Assembly (NCBI GenBank): GCA_949127705.1
Contig: CASBQJ010000117.1
Span: forward strand, 1-7,565
Source of the DNA: Synechococcales cyanobacterium PMM_0085
GTDB lineage: Bacteria; Cyanobacteriota; Cyanobacteriia; Elainellales; Elainellaceae
DNA: 7,565 nt
Direction: 5' to 3'
The translations under genes were made by a program, and so were the position numbers. Positions 6,608-7,565 of this stretch are shown here, piece by piece (positions within the stretch are counted from its first letter, which is position 1; each line of letters begins with the position of its first letter). The notes under the pieces are model-generated. The model was not told the origin of the DNA and ran no database searches. It was given only the letters and a program-made list of their open reading frames with translations.

Positions 6608-6897
6608 AAAGCGCCTCTGTCTTCAATGATAATTTCTGAAACAGGCGTACCGGAAGATGTTCGCAGGCTTTGAGTAAATTCCCGCAGTTGTGCCTCTGAG
6701 ATAGTTTGAACATCCCCACAACCCGGTGGAAGTGAAAGTAGTCCAGCCTCCACTAGGGATTCTAGGGCTTGCTCAATTTGCCTATCAGACGGTGTTTCTG
6801 GCAAAACTTGAATTCGCACCTGTTGCCCCTCACTGAAAGCGAGAGGGGTTAGGGGACGCAGAATGCCGTTTTCGTAGATAGCAGTGATTTCAGACAT
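6604..6897 (-). CDS. vapB: DUF104 / AF2212-like antitoxin
   Basis: A 97-aa partner of the downstream PIN toxin. Residues 3-31, ITAIYENGILRPLTPL and then FSEGQQVRIQV, are the standard DUF104 (PF01954, AF2212-like) pattern: a small beta-rich DNA-binding part. The remaining helical and acidic portion (about 36-97) should wrap and inhibit the toxin, as in other VapB-like proteins; this role is inferred from the family and not visible as a motif. At 97 residues it is longer than the compact members of about 70. The start is ATG at 6897; no Shine-Dalgarno is visible, and the predicted leader is very short. The stop TGA overlaps the toxin GTG. Antitoxins of this kind usually repress their own promoter, and the inverted repeat at 6916-6942 is the likely site. 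The symbol is used in the broad sense. Confidence 0.9.
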   Translation of the reverse strand: MSEITAIYENGILRPLTPLAFSEGQQVRIQVLPETPSDRQIEQALESLVEAGLLSLPPGCGDVQTISEAQLREFTQSLRTSSGTPVSEIIIEDRGAL

Positions 6898-6915
6898 TGT
6901 GAGTTCTGGCTAACG

Positions 6916-6942
6916 AGTCTTAGATATGTACATTTTAAGACT
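6916..6942 (-). promoter_or_regulatory. Inverted-repeat operator and promoter of the toxin-antitoxin operon
   Basis: AGTCTTA (6916-6922) and TAAGACT (6936-6942) are perfect inverted arms around 13 bases. These enclose the 8-bp palindrome ATGTACAT (6926-6933), whose centre almost coincides with that of the arms. The site ends 18 bases before the antitoxin ATG. On the minus strand TACATA could be a -10, so a bound antitoxin-toxin complex would cover the promoter. A leader of under 20 bases without Shine-Dalgarno fits this. Confidence 0.6.
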
Positions 6943-6973
6943 ACTGGGATCGCTCTCACTCGACGGAACTAAG

Positions 6974-7033
6974 GGGCGATCGCACAGTTTGCAAACATAA
7001 GGTGTGCCGGATGGTGGGAAGGGGGCGATCGCT
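6974..7033. repeat. 60-bp direct repeat, copy B (upstream of antitoxin gene)
   Basis: Same orientation as copy A, 57/60 identical, with HIP1 at both ends (6976-6983 and 7025-7032). This copy carries the palindrome GTTTGCAAAC (6987-6996), which copy A has lost by one base. It lies 31 bases upstream of the operator and 114 bases from the next gene's stop. The two copies enclose 893 bases that hold only the toxin-antitoxin operon. Confidence 0.95.
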
Positions 7034-7147
7034 GCTCTATTTCTGTTTTGTTAGGGAAAGAAGTGGGAGTGAATTTTTCTTAACCAGTAACCTGAACCGC
7101 TATCAACAATTCATGCTGCCCTCGTTTTTGCGTGACTGGCACACTGC

Positions 7148-7447
7148 CTAAGCGGGTGCGATAGTAGTAATCGTTCCATTCGAGCCTCGATACTTGAGTG
7201 CCCCATCTTCGACATATAAAATTCCACCGCCAGCAGGATTCACTGATGGAGCGACAGAAGCATTGGCGATCGCGATTACTCCCTGTCCTCCTCCAAACTG
7301 GCTGGTTGTCCGGAAGCCAATATTGCCACCTGCTCCTAATCGCTGAAATACGACAAGAGTCTCGAAGCCAGTATCATCGGCGTTGCGACCATTGATCTGG
7401 AGCTTGTCCGACTGAACGAGAGGCTTGTACTTCCCTGGTGTGATCAA
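7148..7447 (-). CDS. Small phage tail/structural-like protein
   Basis: About 99 residues. The C-terminal third (about 74-99, GGILYVEDGALKYRGSNGTITTIAPA) matches a pattern I recall at the C-terminus of phage tail-fibre, pectate-lyase-like and other viral structural proteins. The middle is Gly-rich and beta-like (VVFQRLGAGGNIGFRTTSQFGGG). The N-terminus ITPGKYKPLVQSDKLQINGRN looks like a genuine beginning of a beta-rich domain. The start is uncertain: TTG at 7447 is the only candidate near the conserved start; the frame is open further upstream to a stop at about 7519 but has no ATG or GTG. There is no ribosome site, but the preceding gene ends only five bases upstream, so translational re-initiation is plausible. 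It may be a prophage or tail-like particle remnant, or a cyanobacterial surface protein that borrowed this domain. Confidence 0.7.
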   Translation of the reverse strand: MITPGKYKPLVQSDKLQINGRNADDTGFETLVVFQRLGAGGNIGFRTTSQFGGGQGVIAIANASVAPSVNPAGGGILYVEDGALKYRGSNGTITTIAPA

Positions 7448-7452
7448 TAACG

Positions 7453-7565
7453 CTAGGCCGTTTTCGGGAGCCCTGGAAGCTGTTTTATGCCAAGTTGCTC
7501 TAGCCGTTTGCTGATCTCAGCGTCGCTGAGTTGCGACGAGCGCACGAGCGCCCCGATCGTATCCC
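7453..7565 (-). CDS. C-terminal end of an unidentified gene (runs off right edge)
   Basis: The frame is open from the window edge to TAG at 7455-7453 and gives 36 residues. They include RSSQLSDAEISKRLEQLG and then IKQLPGLPKTA, a charged helix followed by a short Pro-rich tail. This is too little to name a family. The composition is protein-like and the stop codon is five bases from the start of the small structural-like gene, so both probably belong to one transcript. Tail-module genes are often packed like this, but that is inference. Confidence 0.55.
   Translation of the reverse strand, partial: DTIGALVRSSQLSDAEISKRLEQLGIKQLPGLPKTA

Noticed and set aside
6021..7033. The repeat pair as insertion-sequence ends or a CRISPR array
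   Set aside because: The copies are direct and not inverted, no transposase lies between them, and there are only two copies 893 bp apart with genes between.

Overview
The window is cyanobacterial DNA. The octamer GCGATCGC (HIP1, the highly iterated palindrome of cyanobacteria) occurs 13 times in 7.6 kb, where chance predicts about 0.1. The gene content agrees: an HpsJ-like membrane protein, a cyanobacterial-style short LuxR regulator, a CPA2 antiporter with Usp domains, and a DUF104/PIN toxin-antitoxin pair. A filamentous, Leptolyngbya- or Oscillatoria-like organism is a guess; the genus cannot be fixed from this sequence.

Left part (1-2020). The 5' part of an HpsJ-like membrane protein runs off the left edge on the minus strand. 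About 500 bases of regulatory DNA separate it from a divergent soluble sensor histidine kinase (RsbRD_N-like sensor, HisKA, HATPase_c). That gap holds a 9-bp inverted repeat, a 10-bp palindrome, four tandem 13-bp units and a good sigma-70-type promoter for the kinase. No response regulator is adjacent, so the kinase is an orphan in this window.

Centre (2021-5128). A large Na+/H+ (or K+/H+) antiporter of the CPA2 family with two C-terminal Usp-like domains follows the kinase on the same strand, about 120 bases downstream. A 484-base stretch with hairpins and no convincing gene follows. Then comes a convergent minus-strand gene for a 150-aa LuxR-type regulator that has a DNA-binding domain but no receiver domain, with an almost ideal Shine-Dalgarno sequence.

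Right part (5129-7565). All genes are on the minus strand. From right to left they are: the tail of an unidentified gene; a 99-aa protein resembling phage tail or structural-protein C-termini; a vapBC-type toxin-antitoxin operon; and a 288-aa unidentified protein. The toxin-antitoxin operon is bracketed by two direct 60-bp repeats (57/60 identical), each starting and ending in a HIP1 site, and has a clear inverted repeat over its likely promoter. This bracketed module is the most interesting structure in the window. I found no evidence for a wholly new multi-gene system; the antiporter, kinase and toxin-antitoxin genes belong to known families.
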